DNA from: Kingdonia uniflora
Lineage: Eukaryota; Streptophyta; Magnoliopsida; Ranunculales; Circaeasteraceae
Assembly: GCA_014058105.1 (NCBI GenBank)
Contig: JACGCM010001272.1
Location: 2,852,001-2,916,000 of the forward strand
DNA: 64,000 nt
Direction of reading: 5' to 3'
Part shown: one piece after another, positions 11,384 to 23,600 of the stretch
How the letters are laid out: every line of letters starts with the position of its first letter
Numbering within the stretch: position 1 is the stretch's first letter
Notes under the pieces: model-generated
Seen by the model: only the letters and a program-made list of their open reading frames with translations
The model's database searches: none
What the model was told of the DNA's origin: nothing
Position numbers and translations under genes: made by a program

Positions 11384-11936
11384 GTAATCCACAATACGAT
11401 GAAGAAGCTCTAGTTAGCTGAAAGATACGAAGAACACCAAAATTGGGAAAAATAAAGCTTCAATTGCTTTAAAAAAAATGAAGTAGATTACAATGAATCA
11501 CTCCAAAACCCTAGTCTTCTTTCAGAACTCTTTTCAGATCTAACATAAGAAAAGAAATAACCTAAGTCTCCTTTATATAGGGGAACTCAAAATTACACAA
11601 TGGAACGTATCTCGAGGCAAAAGCATGCCTCATAAATAAATTCACCGCCAGAGTCGTTCGAACGAACTAGGGAGTCGTTCGAACGACTTTACGGCTAATC
11701 GGTCTAAACCCTAGAAACTTGCCAGTTTTTGTTCGAGCGAAACCCAACTCGTTCGAACGAAATATTGTTCTAGGCCAAATTTCCAGTGGGAACAATTAAA
11801 GTCGTTCGAACGAAAAATGGTTATAGGCTAAAATTCCAGTGGGATGGAATTTGGTCGTTCGAACGGGGTTGAGTCGTTCGAACGACTTTAGATAAAATTG
11901 GTCTTCGACTCAATGTCTCCAGATCCTCCTGGATCA
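11384..11936 (-). repeat. 3' LTR of the nested Ty3 element
   Basis: On the minus strand it starts TGATCCAGGAGGATCTGG right after a polypurine tract (AAAGGGGGGAGCC, about 11938-11950) and ends GGATTACA. It carries five perfect copies of the palindrome TCGTTCGAACGA (11654, 11675, 11749, 11802 and 11873) and one imperfect copy at 11854. Confidence 0.85.
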
Positions 11937-12310
11937 TGGCTCCCCCCTTTAGGAGCCTTGAGCTCCTGCTCAAGCTGGAACTGGAGAGGTGGGAATATGG
12001 CGTTATCCAATACCCTTCTGTACCACTTCGAGTTACTAGGTAGCTGACCCTTTTTCCCAACCCGGAACAACTCAATACCACCACATGTCTTGCCTGGCAA
12101 CAACTTTTGGCGAAACACACTACACCCCTTAGGATCATCATATCTTGCAACATATCCTGACGTAATAAAAGGTTGTAACTGCATAGAAACCAACATAGCA
12201 GAAGTAGTTGGTAATGGGGGTCGAGATAACATATCAGCCAATTTGTTGTCAACTCCCTTCTTATACTGTATAATCAAGGGAAATTGTTGGAGATACGACA
12301 GCCCCTTCAT
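11888..12310 (-). pseudogene. RNase H terminus fused to the 3' end of the nested Ty3 element
   Basis: The frame begins with LSYLQQFPLIIQYKKGVDNK and LADMLSRPP, the end of the Ty3 RNase H/connection region. It then passes directly into unrelated terminal sequence that reads into the LTR. RT and integrase between these parts are absent, so an internal deletion is inferred. Confidence 0.65.
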
Positions 12311-12463
12311 CTGGCGAGTTTGTTGTAGCTTGGACTGTGTAGCTAAAAATTAGAACGGTTTGTGATCAGTATGTACCACAACCTCCTATTGCAACTTCCC
12401 CATATCAGTTTGTTGCTTAAAAAACATTGTCATTGGAGATAACACTCTAGCTGACGTACCCTC

Positions 12464-13240
12464 CTAAACCGGTCGCACCAATAACACAATCTTGCTGCTC
12501 GCATTAACCAACCATTTCACCTGAGTCGCCGTTACCAAATTTGACGTAGTAACATGCTCCTTATAAGTATTGATATGGAACTCCTTTCCCTCCTTCCCAA
12601 GACAATACTTGCGAGCTCTACGGTAATGAATTGCATCTCGGTCCCAAAGATAAGGGATACCCAAGATGACCTGACACACATCCAAAGGAACCGCCTCACA
12701 TGCCACCTCGTCAATAAACTTCTCAGAAATCGCAAACTTAAAAGTACACTGTTTCGTGATCATCACATCCGCATCTTTCTGAATCTACCCCAAACCATAC
12801 GGTTTAGGATGAGTTGTAGTCGTCAAACCCATCTTCTTCACCAATGCCTCAGAAATCAAATTTTTATGGCTACCCGGATCCATAATGGCCTTGACTAAAC
12901 TCTGTTTTACCTTAATACTGATATGAAAAGGCTCTTCCCGACTCTCTTCCTCGGCATCCAAAGTCTGCTGAAACATAAGTATAAGCTTAGGATTCGGTCT
13001 ATCTATATCTAGAAGGTCAACGGCCTCTGTGGCTAGTACATATCTCTCTTTCTTATTCTTCTCCTCCTTCGGCCTAAGCTCCGAGTGAAGTTTCCAGCAA
13101 TAATCAAAAATATGCCCACTCGCCTTACAATGATTACAACGAAACTCCTTGGATGAAGACCCCTCTTCTTTGGCCTCCCTTCTGCTCATTTTTCCAACTA
13201 GACTTGTACTCCGACTTGATCTTGCCGTCTTCTTTGTCAC
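12464..13240 (-). pseudogene. Ty3 zinc knuckle and aspartic protease of the nested element
   Basis: The upstream frame contains the zinc knuckle CNHCKASGHIFDYC and then a retropepsin core, KAIMDPGSHKNLIS, where the usual DSGS/DTGS is DPGS. After a frame break near 12785 the protease C-terminal half continues with VPLDVCQVILGIPYLWDRDA. The altered active-site triplet and the break indicate a dead enzyme. Confidence 0.75.
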
Positions 13241-14129
13241 TCTTCAAGTACTTGCCTTCAATGGTAATTGCCTTCACGGTAGCGTCTTCGATATTGGCCA
13301 AAGTAAAGAGCTTCAACTCTCTTCTAATGGACTCTGACAAACCCCCCGTGTACTTCATGAACACCTCATACTCATCCACATCAATGTCCAAAACCAAAGC
13401 TTGATTATGAAATGCCGTAGTGTACTCCTGTACGGATTGTTCAAACTGTTGGCACAAATTGTGCCATAAAAACCATCTCTCTTGCTTATACCCAATTGGA
13501 TAAAACTGCTTACGCACTAATACCTTGAATTATTTCCAACCCAAATCTCCTACCTCGTGGCGTTTTCGATAAGATTTCCACCACGTGAGTGCATAACTTA
13601 CAAATTTTAATGTAGCAAAGCATATTTGTTGAGCATTAGAGTATTCATAAACAGAAAAATAAGTTTCTAACCTATCTAACAAATTATCCAACTTCTCGGC
13701 ATCGATCGAACCGTCGAATACCAGAATTTCAATCTTAAAACTAATACGAAGATTACGCATATGATTCATTGACTTATCATAACCTGGGCACTCCTTCACA
13801 GAATCGGCATCACTAGAATCACTATCTATCCCCGCATTATCGATGTCTCCATCCCCCTTCAAAACTCCATTTCTCCTCAAGCGGTCTCGCCGTGTCGCTG
13901 ACGTGGAAGCCTTCGTGAGGTTTGTGAGACACAATAGTTCAACTAACTCCCCTACCGTAGAATTTAGGTGAGAAACTGTCGTTTTTAAAAGTGTGAGTCG
14001 ATCGTTAGCCTCGCCCATCTCCAAATTGTCATTCTTCTTCGAATTAGGTTTGTGAAGGATCGTCAACGGACTCACTTGCTTCTCCTTCGTTTGCTTGAGA
14101 CGGTCACGTGTAAGGACCATAAACCACAA
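13134..14129 (-). pseudogene. Ty3 gag of the nested element
   Basis: Two successive minus-strand frames (14129-13530 and 13517-13134) cover a gag protein with motifs typical of Ty3 plant gag: FDGSIDAEKLDNLLDRLETYF, ALTWWKSYRKRHE, and FYPIGYKQERWFLWHNLCQQ, with SVQEYTTAFHNQA following. A stop and frame break near 13520 separates them. The N-terminal part has a coiled-coil-like region (LLKTTVSHLNSTVGELVELL). Confidence 0.8.
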
Positions 14130-14167
14130 TCAACCCCTGAAAATCGTAACTGGAAAACTGATACCAG

Positions 14168-14721
14168 TTAATCCACAATAGGATGAATAAGCTCTAGTTA
14201 GCTGAAAGATACGAAGAACACCAAAATTAAGAAAAATAAAGCTTCAATTGATTAAAAAAAATGAAGTAAATTACAATGAATCACTCCAAAACCCTAGACT
14301 TATCTCAGAACTCTTTTTAGATCTAACATAAGAAAAAAATAACATAAGTCCCCTTTATATAGAGGGAACTCGAAATTACAAAATATAACGCATCTCGAGG
14401 CAAAAGCACGCCTCGTAAATAAAATCACTGCCATAGTCGTTCGAACGAATTAGGGAGTCATTCGAGCGACTTTGCGACTAATTGGTCTAAACCCTAGAAA
14501 CTTGTCAATTTTTGTTCGAACAAAACCCAACTCGTTCGAACGAAATATTGCTCTGGGCTAAATTTCCAGTGGGAACAATTAAAGTCGTTCGAACAAAAAA
14601 TGGTTTTGGGCCAAAATTCCAGTGGGATGGAATTTGGTCGTTCGAACGGGGTTGAGTCGTTCGAACGACTTTAGATAAAATTGGTCTTCGACTCAAAACG
14701 TCTCCAGATCCTCCAGGATCA
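14168..14721 (-). repeat. 5' LTR of the nested Ty3 element
   Basis: This is near-identical to 11384-11936, with scattered substitutions and some TCGTTCGAACGA palindromes altered. The tRNA-Met-type primer site TGGTATCAG abuts its minus-strand 3' end. Confidence 0.85.
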
Positions 14722-15572
14722 CTTTGAGGAGCACTCTGATCTGATTACCTATCTGTTAGTCGCAATGCAGAACAACGAAATGTTGTTAAAGAATCACGAT
14801 CGTAGGCCCGCTGGAAACATACTGGTGCTCATGGAAAATTACACCGTGTTAAACAAGAGGAAACACGGCCGAGGTAATCGCGGGAAGGGTAATATCAGCA
14901 AAGCAGATATTGGTGGTCGCCGCAAGGGACACCAAAAACCTTGTGGCAACCAAAACTAGAACAAAATCAAGAACCAAAGGGTTCGTAAGCTGAGGACTGA
15001 CCGAGGCAGTTCATCTCCCACTGACGTGTGTCAATGTTGTGGTAAATCTGGACATTCGGTGGAGAATTGCCATTTCCCGAATCAACTCGTGGAAGAGTAT
15101 ACCAGCCTAGAATGAAGCTTGAAGCTCACCATACACTAGTTGAGTATCACTCTCCCACTGAGGTTGCAGATGCTGAAGAGGTTGTAGACACATCAGACTT
15201 CTATGTTGACGAGCACAATGACTTCACCTCTAACTATTTAGAGAATGAGCGATCAGCTACATATTATGATGTCACCACAAGTTGCTTTTACTTTTCTGTT
15301 CCAGACTAGTATTTAATTATTCGTAGTTAGAAGTACACTATTGAATATGCCTTCCGGGGAGGAAGTGCAACTTGTTTCCGTTTTACAACTTATTGTTGTG
15401 AATATCTACTTCTATCTATATATGCATTTCTTGACATTTTCAATGGTTGATAATGTGGATATCTATTCATTTAGAATATAATTGATATATACAGATTAAA
15501 CTGAAATGCTCAATCTTGTGCGTTGCCAGAAGCACCAGCCGGAATCGAGTATGGACTTGCACGCCTAATACT

Positions 15573-15760
15573 CGAATCTTAATCATTTCTGTCTCATTGA
15601 CAGTGGAACAACACATACGATTCTCCGGGAGAAAGGATTCTTCTCAGAATTGACCATGGGTAACTTAAAACGTTATAACCATCGCTGGCACAACCAGTAT
15701 GGTGGAAGGCTCTGGTCGAGCTTCCCTTTTACTTCCTAGAGGCACAATCCTTTAGATCGA
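15573..15760 (+). pseudogene. copia A protease fragment
   Basis: A reading frame here contains LIDSGTTHTI, the DSG aspartic-protease motif in the context usual for copia polyproteins. It is followed by a degraded segment with a stop. The fragment lies between gag and the integrase region, as expected. Confidence 0.65.
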
Positions 15761-15892
15761 TAATGTTCTTTATAGTAGTAAGTCTAGTATGAACTTACTC
15801 AGCTTTAGGGATGTTCATGCAAATGGATATCACCTTGAGACTTGGAACGATGACAAAGTAATAATCCGTATCAAACCGGGTGTTATAATATA

Positions 15893-16340
15893 TGTTAGGG
15901 TTGTCGTTCTTCAGGGATGCAAAGATCAAATTCGTGAATTAAAATTGGTTTTCATTGATTGAAAATGGTTTACAAGGAAACAAAAATAAGAACTACGGTA
16001 AAGCAAAAAAATGGTGAACTAAAAAGATAACTCTTTCTCTTTTTACAACTCTCTCTCTTAACCTAACTCCAGCCCTCATCTCCCTCAACAACCCTCCTTT
16101 TGTGGAGATCTTTTAGCCAAAATCTTGACTAAGTCTTCCAGCAGTTGTTGACTAGTACTAGGCCATCTCCAGTAGCTCTTGACAACTTGTTATCTCCAGC
16201 AGCTCTTTAGATTCTAAAAGTTAGGCTTTAAGATTGGGCTTGGTTGTAATTGTCTTATTACCTGCAATAGTCAAACATACTTTAATTAGGCCCAGTGAAA
16301 CATAAAATAAGGTCCTAGATAATGTGAATTGAAGGACAAA
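15893..16340. mobile_element. possible insertion between protease and integrase of copia A
   Basis: Copia-like coding similarity fades at about 15890 and returns by about 16480. The intervening segment starts TGTTAGGGTTGTCG, includes pyrimidine-rich tracts, and has no copia motif. It could be a solo LTR of another element or simply degraded polyprotein. No target duplication was found. Confidence 0.25.
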
Positions 16341-16479
16341 AATAGGCATTTTTCATGCCTATCACAAAGGTCCATTTCTGCGCATCATGTCTCAAGTAGA
16401 TGGTCAAAAGCTAGTGTTGGAGCAATGCCTAATATACTCATCAGATCTGTATATGACCCATATTCAGAGGATATAGACT

Positions 16480-17519
16480 TATCCATTACGTACGCCCCCG
16501 TGTGTAGCAAAAACCTTTTCCAACTCTGGCATGATCGTCTCGGTCATCCTGGATATAACATGATGAACAAAATAATCAAGAACTCGAGAGGTTATTTCTT
16601 AAAGGAACAGAAAGTCCTAATTCTCAAGAACCAGTAGTGTCAAGCATGTTCTTAAGGAAAACTCGTTACGAGACCCAGTCAAACCAAAGTGGGGTCAGAA
16701 TCCCCTAGATTTCTCCAACGCATCCATTGAGATATCTGCGGTCCTATCCATCCGCCTCCAGGCCCATTAAGATATTTTATGGTCATCATCGACGAATCTT
16801 TATAATGGTCACGTGTATGCTTGCTCTCAACTGGGAACATGGTTATCGCGCGCTTGTTGGCACAGATTATAAAGCTAAGGGAACAGTTCCCTGAGCACTC
16901 TATTGAGTCCATCAGACCCGACGGAGTTGGTGAGTTTACCTCCCAAACCTTTAATGATTATTACTTGCCCATGAGAATTGATGTTGAACATCCAGTATCC
17001 CATGTGCATACCCAAAACGGTATGGCTGAAAATCTAATCAAGATGATCCAAATGATCGCTCGGCCTTTATTACTGCGAACAAGACTTATGGTCTACGCTT
17101 GGGGCTATGCAGTCTTGTACGCCACTAGGCTTATTAGATTACGGCCGACATCATATCATCAATTTTCCCCATTGCAACTAGCCACTGGACAGTAGTCAAT
17201 AGTTCACCAACTGCGCACTTTTGGTTGTGCAGTACAGGTACCCATTACACCACCTCAACGTACCAAGATGGGTCCCCAGAGATGCCTTGGGATTTATGTG
17301 GGATATGAATCTCCATCTATTATTCGATACTTGGAACCCATGACAGGTGATCCTTTTACTGCAAGGCTTGCAGACTCTCACTTTATCGAGACAGTATTTC
17401 CGCCGTTAGGGGGAGATAATATAAGTTCTATTTCGAGCGAACGGCTTAAAATAACTTGGAATACACCAACTATGTCTTACTTGGACCAGCCAAACAGTCA
17501 TCGTGATAGAGAATTTTAA
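16480..17519 (+). pseudogene. copia A integrase
   Basis: The pre-integrase zinc motif region shows LWHDRLGHPG. The catalytic core follows across stops: an Asp in VIIDES (about 16785), an Asp in IRPDGVGEF (about 16920) and the Glu in NGMAENLIK (about 17030), in the D-D-E arrangement. The C-terminal part, with GYESPSIIRYLEP, is also recognisable. Several stops and frame changes make it non-functional. Confidence 0.75.
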
Positions 17520-17935
17520 AGGATTCTCCAGTCTTAGCAAATTGCTCATGAACTCCTGAACGCATTCAATGACGCAGCTAAAGTGAAGAAGTCACATATC
17601 CCAGCAGCGAATGCGCCAGTTATAATCGAGGTCCTGAAGGGAAAGTTGTGGTTGTACAAGCCAATAAGCCTATAACTCAATGACCGCGAGGGCATCCTAA
17701 AGGATTTAAGAATAAAGCTCATCGGCAAAGAGCTATAAAACCTGCTCCTCAGAAAAGAGCTAGGAAGATCCAACCGACTCCTGGTGTAGTCGAGACTTAT
17801 GGAAAGTCACCACCCGACAACTTGGCAATAGTAGCTACTTGATCACCCATGAAAATTGTCCCTGTGGAGATAATCCCTGGAGAGGCAGCTAATGGCACGA
17901 TACTTGACTCGAATATTGAAATATAAGTCAACTAT

Positions 17936-19098
17936 TTGTGCACTCGATCTAAGTTTGATCGTTTGAAAGTAGTCGTCAACGAAATATTCATATTCGCCTC
18001 TGCAATTGCTGTCGTGAATGACGATCCCGACCCACTATCCGTTGACGAATGTTGGCGTAGACAGGATGGGCCAAAGTGGGAACATGCAATTCAGACGGAG
18101 CTAGCTTCTCCAGCGAAGCGCGAGGTATTCGGACCGGTAATCCGACGTGATAATATCATAAGACCAGTTGGATACAAGTGGGTATTTGTATGGAAACGTG
18201 ATGAATCCGGGAAAGCTGTAAGATATATAGCGAGGCTAGTCGCCCAGGATTTCTCCTATAGACCTGACATCGATTACGATGAAACCTACTCTCCTGTGAT
18301 GGACGCTATAATATTCTGCTTCTTAATCAGTCTGTCAGTCTCAGAAAGACTAGACATGCGTCTAATGGATGTAGTCACGTCTTATCTATATGGGAAACTA
18401 GATACCGAGATATACATGCGAATTCATGAAGGATTCCGTTTACCGGAAGCAACCAATACTAAACAGTCCGCCCATACACGGAGTACCGTCGATGCAGGTA
18501 GCATCGAGCATGCTAGAAGCATGTACATAGTATGATTGGATAAATCGTTATATGGTCTAAAGTAATCAGGACTGATGAGGCACAATCATCTGACTGAATA
18601 TTTGAAGAATAAAGAATTCTCGAATAACCCGATTAGCCCATGCGTCTTCATTAAGAAGTCTGCCGCTGGATTTGCTGTCATAACTATATATGTATATTAT
18701 TTAAATATCATCGGGACTCTGAGGAGAAAACCCGCGCCGCCAAATACCTGAAGAAGGAATTCGAGATGAAAGACCTCGGTCAAACTAAGTTTTGTCTTGG
18801 TCTCCAGATCGAGCATCTTAGTGGTGGAATTCTACTACACCAGTCAACATACACGGAGTGAGTATTGAAACGCTTTCATATGGATGTTGCTCACCCGTTG
18901 ATCACACCAATGGTTGCTAGACATTTGGATGTCAATACTGACCCATTTCGCCCTCCCGATGATGGCGAAGAACTCTTCGGTCCTGAAATACCGTATTTAG
19001 GAGTTATTGATGCTTTGCTATATCTTACAGGTTACACCAAACCTGACATTTCATTTGTAGTGAACTTGTTGGCTCACTACAGTTCCAGCCGACGCTGA
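17936..19098 (+). pseudogene. copia A reverse transcriptase
   Basis: Copia RT motifs are clear: WEHAIQTELAS, VGYKWVFVWKRDESG, YKARLVAQ-like RYIARLVAQDF, and LMDVVTSYLYGKLD. Stops follow at about 18533. Near 18690 the usual YVDD catalytic box is replaced by a frame reading VYYLNIIGT, so the two active-site aspartates are gone. The C-terminal part continues at 18865-19098 (YTKPDISFVVNLLAHYSS). Confidence 0.78.
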
Positions 19099-19690
19099 GA
19101 CATTGGAATGGAGTTAGGCATGCACATATTTTGTTATCTGCGTAGTACAGACGATTTGGGATTGTTCTTTCCAAATAACGTCATAGGCAAGCAAGAACTA
19201 GTTGGTTACGCAAATGCAGAATTTCTATCAGATCCACATAAAGGTCGTTCATAAACAGGACATATTTTCATTTACGGAGGTACAACGATATCTTGGCGTT
19301 CAGTCAAACAGACGATGGTTGCGATATTCTCGAACCATTATGAGATCATTGCTCAACACGAAGCCGGAAAATAATGTGTTTGGTTATGCTCCATAGCAGA
19401 TCATATCAAAGTCAGTTGTGGTCTACATTATGTTTATTCTACTCTGACAACACTTTATGAAGATAACGTTGCTTGCGTTGTTCAGCTAAAAGGTAGATTT
19501 ATAAAAGGTGACAAAACAAAGCATATTTTACCTAAATTCTGGCATAAGCATAAGCTCCAGTAAGATAGAGAAGTTGATATCTAGCAGATACCCTCCTCTG
19601 AGAATCTAGCAGATTTGTTCTCCAAGGCACTACCGAAGTCAACATTCTTGATGTTGGTTCATGGCATTAGCATGCGGAAGCTGAGTCTAC
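19099..19690 (+). pseudogene. copia A RNase H remnant
   Basis: Frames across this segment show fragments of the terminal copia RNase H domain, ending with LADLFSKALPKSTF near 19600-19650. This is the standard C-terminal motif of copia polyproteins. Stops interrupt all frames. Confidence 0.6.
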
Positions 19691-19952
19691 TTGTTTCAGA
19701 GGGAGAATCTTCTCCATAGGGAGATTCCCCATCTTCACTCTGAGTGATAAGACATATGTCCTTTGTACTCTTTTTCCTGAGATCCAGGTTTGTACTCATT
19801 GGGTTTTATGTACGGGGTTTTAATAAGGCGGGCTTATGGCGCGTCCAACACCGATATGGGATTTGTTTATATTGGCTTTGCCTTCTATTCACAATTTTTT
19901 CTCTTTTACAGAATCTAGAGTGCAGAGACAATTGTCTCATTCATGGTGGATA

Positions 19953-20187
19953 ACCCAAAGAGGGAGTATTATAGTCCACACGGCATGGCGAGTCCCCCAC
20001 GGTGGAGTGGGTTGGGCTACCACCGACTACTAACCCCCCTAGGGTTCGGCTAGGGAGAGAGAGAGACCCAGGAATCTCCAATATAAATATATGGAGACTC
20101 CCCTCACAATGTAATTTGACATTTTAGAGCCCTAATAGAATCTGTCAATATGTTCTCTCATATTGGCAAGTATTATAGACGATTTCA
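19953..20187 (+). repeat. polypurine tract and 3' LTR of copia A
   Basis: The purine-rich AAAGAGGGAG (within 19957-19966) directly precedes the 3' LTR, which runs to 20187 and is followed by the GATCC duplication. The body matches the 5' LTR, with insertions, deletions and point changes. Confidence 0.78.
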
Positions 20188-20192
20188 GATCC

Positions 20193-20623
20193 AAAATTAT
20201 TACTAGTTTGGTTTTTAGCTGATCAAGTCCTCCAAATGTCTCTTACAAGGTAGCTCAGATGACTTTCAGGGCTCTTAAGAGTTTCAACCCCTACCCACAA
20301 TTACAGTAAGAGACAGTATGCAACAATATTGCCCAACTAAACACAAATTATTTAGTAGTGATTGGTAAGAAACATGTTTTGTCGATTACAGAACATGTGA
20401 AAACATTAGAGCCAACAATATGATTCTTTGCAGCAACACAAAAGTTCAGAGATGGGGAGATTGCAATATGGAACAGAAACACTGGAACATTGGAGACTAC
20501 ATTATATGAACAGTATATAACTCATTTTCTTTTCCAAGTTATACAGGTCACTACACTTGCACCTTAAATCAAATTAGGAACAATATCTTCTGATTATATC
20601 TACACTAAAATCCTCGAATCAAA
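20193..20623. other. BRM 3' flank
   Basis: This short stretch lies between the copia A target duplication and the BRM stop codon. It should contain the BRM 3' UTR and polyadenylation region. No further feature is visible. Confidence 0.4.
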
Positions 20624-23600
20624 TCATATAAGGCTCGGCCGCCTTTTACCACTATCAGTTCTTGTTCTCTTTACAGGTGTTGCCCAACCCAAACCCCCAC
20701 TACCACTGCCACCACTATTAACACGTTGATTTGTTGGTTGCTGAGGCCAACCTTGCTGATTTAACTTAGGATCCCTCTGGGCTGTTATAGGACCTGTGGC
20801 TGGGCTTCTAGCAAAGCGACCAGCAGTAGGCTGGGGAGAAACAGGACCAGTCCTGGACTTCGTGACTGACTTGTCCCTGTCATTCCTTCTCTTCTTGCAC
20901 GTGACCAGCTCCCCTGGATGTAATGGCACCTCGTCTGGCTGCCCTTGGTCTCGTCCACTAACCCCAGATTCCTTATGGAATTTAGACATCTGTCCTCGGG
21001 TCCTAACCTCCTCATCAGTGGAGGTGGACCTGCGGTGAAATTGTTTAGAAGGACTCTGCTCAAGTTCCACATTGTTAAGTAGTTTATGCCGCTTGTTTTG
21101 AACCGCAGCAGAGGGTTTAGGAGATAGGGCAGATGTACTAGCTCCAGTAGCTGAAAACAAAACTGTATTCCTTACTTCTCGGAGATCTGTGTCTGGAAAT
21201 GCAACCATCATTATGTCGAAAAAGAGATCTTGTACTTTCCTCGCTTCAGATCTCACCTGTTCATTAAAAGTCACAAAGGTCATTGAGAAACTACCTAAGC
21301 AAATATAACCCTCCTACCAACTCATTAACATAGAGGAATATATTCGATAACATATCACTATATCAGAATCCTAATTGAAATAAACTATCCAATGACCTAG
21401 TACAACCTTATCTAACTCAAAAAAAATAAAAAAAATTGTCAAGCCCATTATCCTAATCCATGATAGGTACTCGTAAGTTGGACAATTTCTCTTATAGTGC
21501 CACAGATGAAGAAAATTTTCCTTTGAAGTAGTATTACTGTTGTCTTATTTTATTGAGCATATAGAAGTCATTGCTAGTGAGATACCACTATGGAAATATT
21601 CGATGGAAGAAGGGTAGAGCCTTTTGAGCCATTCAAACAACATGGCAAACATAATGCAGCAAGTTTACAGTTCTTGATAACATTAAACAAAAATGAAAAC
21701 AGCACAATCTAAATCTTAGCAGAGAACCTGGAAAATATTTCACACCATGAGAAACTAGGTATACTAGCAAGTAGCATTACTTGTTGAGTTCAGATATCTG
21801 AGGAAATCAGGAAATCGTCTTAAGAAATCAAGGCCCTTTTAGCAATAAAGGTGATAACAGGTTTTTTCAGAAAGAAAAAGGGAAGAAAAGAAAAGAAAAA
21901 AAAAAACACGAAAGAACTGGTTAGTTCAATTTGCATGAAGAAAAATTCTAGACCGACTATTAAAGACCCAAGGTAATTTAGCTTTTATGTGAAGCAAACT
22001 AGATCATATGGAAGCAGTGACAGCCATACCTCTAAAGAAAAACCAAAATACTGAGCGGCCTCTTTCAACATGGATTGCACATCTGCAACAAAGTCCACTA
22101 CCCCATTGTACTCTGATCTATCCACACGCTGATCAATCCTCCGTAAATCCAAAGTAACACCAGTTAGGTAGCTGGAATTCTCAGTCCTCTTCCAAAAATC
22201 CATTAACAAGGGTATAGTTTGATGACCATCCTTTGCGATCCTTTTCTGGAGCTTGTTAACTACATTTTTGCACTGCAGGTGAAAGAAAATGCTTCATGTA
22301 TTTGCACGGTTTTACTTTATATAAGAAAAAGATAACGACTTGTTAACATGACAGAAGTAATGACATATATAGAGCAGCATCATGCTTGTTTTCACATAAC
22401 GATCCACAAATTTTGGTGTTAGGGTTTTAGTTGTCTTGGCTTCTCTTTAATGAACATGTAGCTTTACCTAAGGTGAGCTTACATGCTAGACACGAGTAAA
22501 ACACCAGCCTCACAGGTTACCGAGAAAATTGAAGGACCAGCAAACTCGAATATAAACTGCTCTAATCGTTATAGATAAACGGTTTCCTCATCCCAGCTGT
22601 AGCTTTAGTTAGCAAAAGACTAAGGATAGCTAAAAGAACTAGGGTCTTAGTTGACACAATCTCAAGACTGCTGCAAGAAATCTTACCTAAACAGAGATAA
22701 ATAATTTTACTAATTTATGTATCATTGATAAAACAAAGAGGTTAAATTTTATTAATGTATTCCACACTATGTAGAATTGTGAATAGACACAGTAACGGCA
22801 AAGAAAATTAGCAAGGATTTTGGTAATCAATTACATGAGCAATCATGCTTTTCCATCTACTGCTATGTCATGAACTTCTAGAAACCATTTAAACATGTGT
22901 CGTTATCTGATTATTCCTGGGTTGCAAATTTAAAGAGCATGTAATACATGAAATACATATAATCTGCTATGTCATGAACTTCTAGAAACCATCTAAACAT
23001 GTGCCGTTATCTGATTACTCCTGGGTTGCAAATTTAAAGAGCATATAATACGTGAAATACACAATCTTATAAATGATGAGAAATATTCAAGTAAAACTTA
23101 TTTGTCTTACAATTATGTACTAGCTTTACGTTCATCTATAATCTTTCTCTACGTGAAATTCGTGTAACTAAATGGTCTATAGATATTACGCCAATCGGAG
23201 AAAAATAAAAATAATTAAGATTTGGCAACTCTGAGATGAAGTGCATATAAAATCAGAAATATATAGCGTCAATTAAGAAATGTTTACCTTTCTTTGAATG
23301 ATATCAGACATCTTTGTGCCGAAACAGCTGGATCCACTAGTATTTAGAGCTCTATCATCCCAACTTTCTTTAGAATGTTCCACAACACTCGGCACAGGAA
23401 AGCAATTTGATCTCCCTCGTTTTACCATAGCATGTGACTTCAAAGAATTTTGACCCCTCTTCGATGGTACATTTCGCCTATTTTTCATAACTAGATTACC
23501 TGAGTCATGGCTGACATCAGCAGACTCACTGTAAGTCTCCAATTCCGAATCAGGCCTCAGCTGTGCTTCATAATCGTGGTCCGCTCGTAAAACCAGCTGG

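Larger units (their letters stand above)
11384..14720 (-). mobile_element. internally deleted Ty3-type LTR element nested in copia A
   Basis: Two LTRs of about 554 bp face each other in direct orientation, flanked on both sides by ACTTT (11379-11383 and 14721-14725). On the minus strand the order is LTR, a primer site TGGTATCAG next to the LTR (about 14158-14166), gag, zinc knuckle, protease, a remnant of the RNase H end, a polypurine tract, LTR. Most of RT and integrase is missing, giving 3.3 kb rather than the usual full length. The element is younger than copia A because it interrupts that element's gag. Confidence 0.85.
10849..15309 (+). pseudogene. copia A gag (UBN2-type) split by a Ty3 insertion
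   Basis: The first half starts at ATG 10849 and contains the copia gag motif FVPLNLSGDNYIFWKIDAE. It shifts frame near 11060 and has a stop at about 11150. Coding similarity stops at 11383, where the Ty3 element begins, and resumes at 14721 with EEHSDLITYLLVAMQNNEML. The zinc knuckle CQCCGKSGHSVENC (CX2CX4HX4C) is at 15029-15070. The frame closes at 15307-15309. The product would package the element RNA; this copy cannot make an intact protein. Confidence 0.8.
7322..20192 (+). mobile_element. Ty1/copia LTR retrotransposon (copia A), decayed, with a nested insertion
   Basis: Two similar LTRs (7327-7555 and about 19967-20187) bracket domains in copia order: gag with a zinc knuckle, protease, integrase, reverse transcriptase and RNase H. 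The 5-base sequence GATCC flanks the outer ends (7322-7326 and 20188-20192) as a target-site duplication. All coding parts carry stops and frameshifts. The span is 12.9 kb because the element has a 3-kb leader and hosts a 3.3-kb Ty3 element in gag. It lies between the TNP promoter and the 3' end of BRM, with its right end 430 bp from the BRM stop. Confidence 0.88.

Noticed and set aside
20785..21072. other-frame ORFs over the BRM last exon
   Set aside because: They overlap the exon that codes for the conserved BRM C-terminus in another frame.
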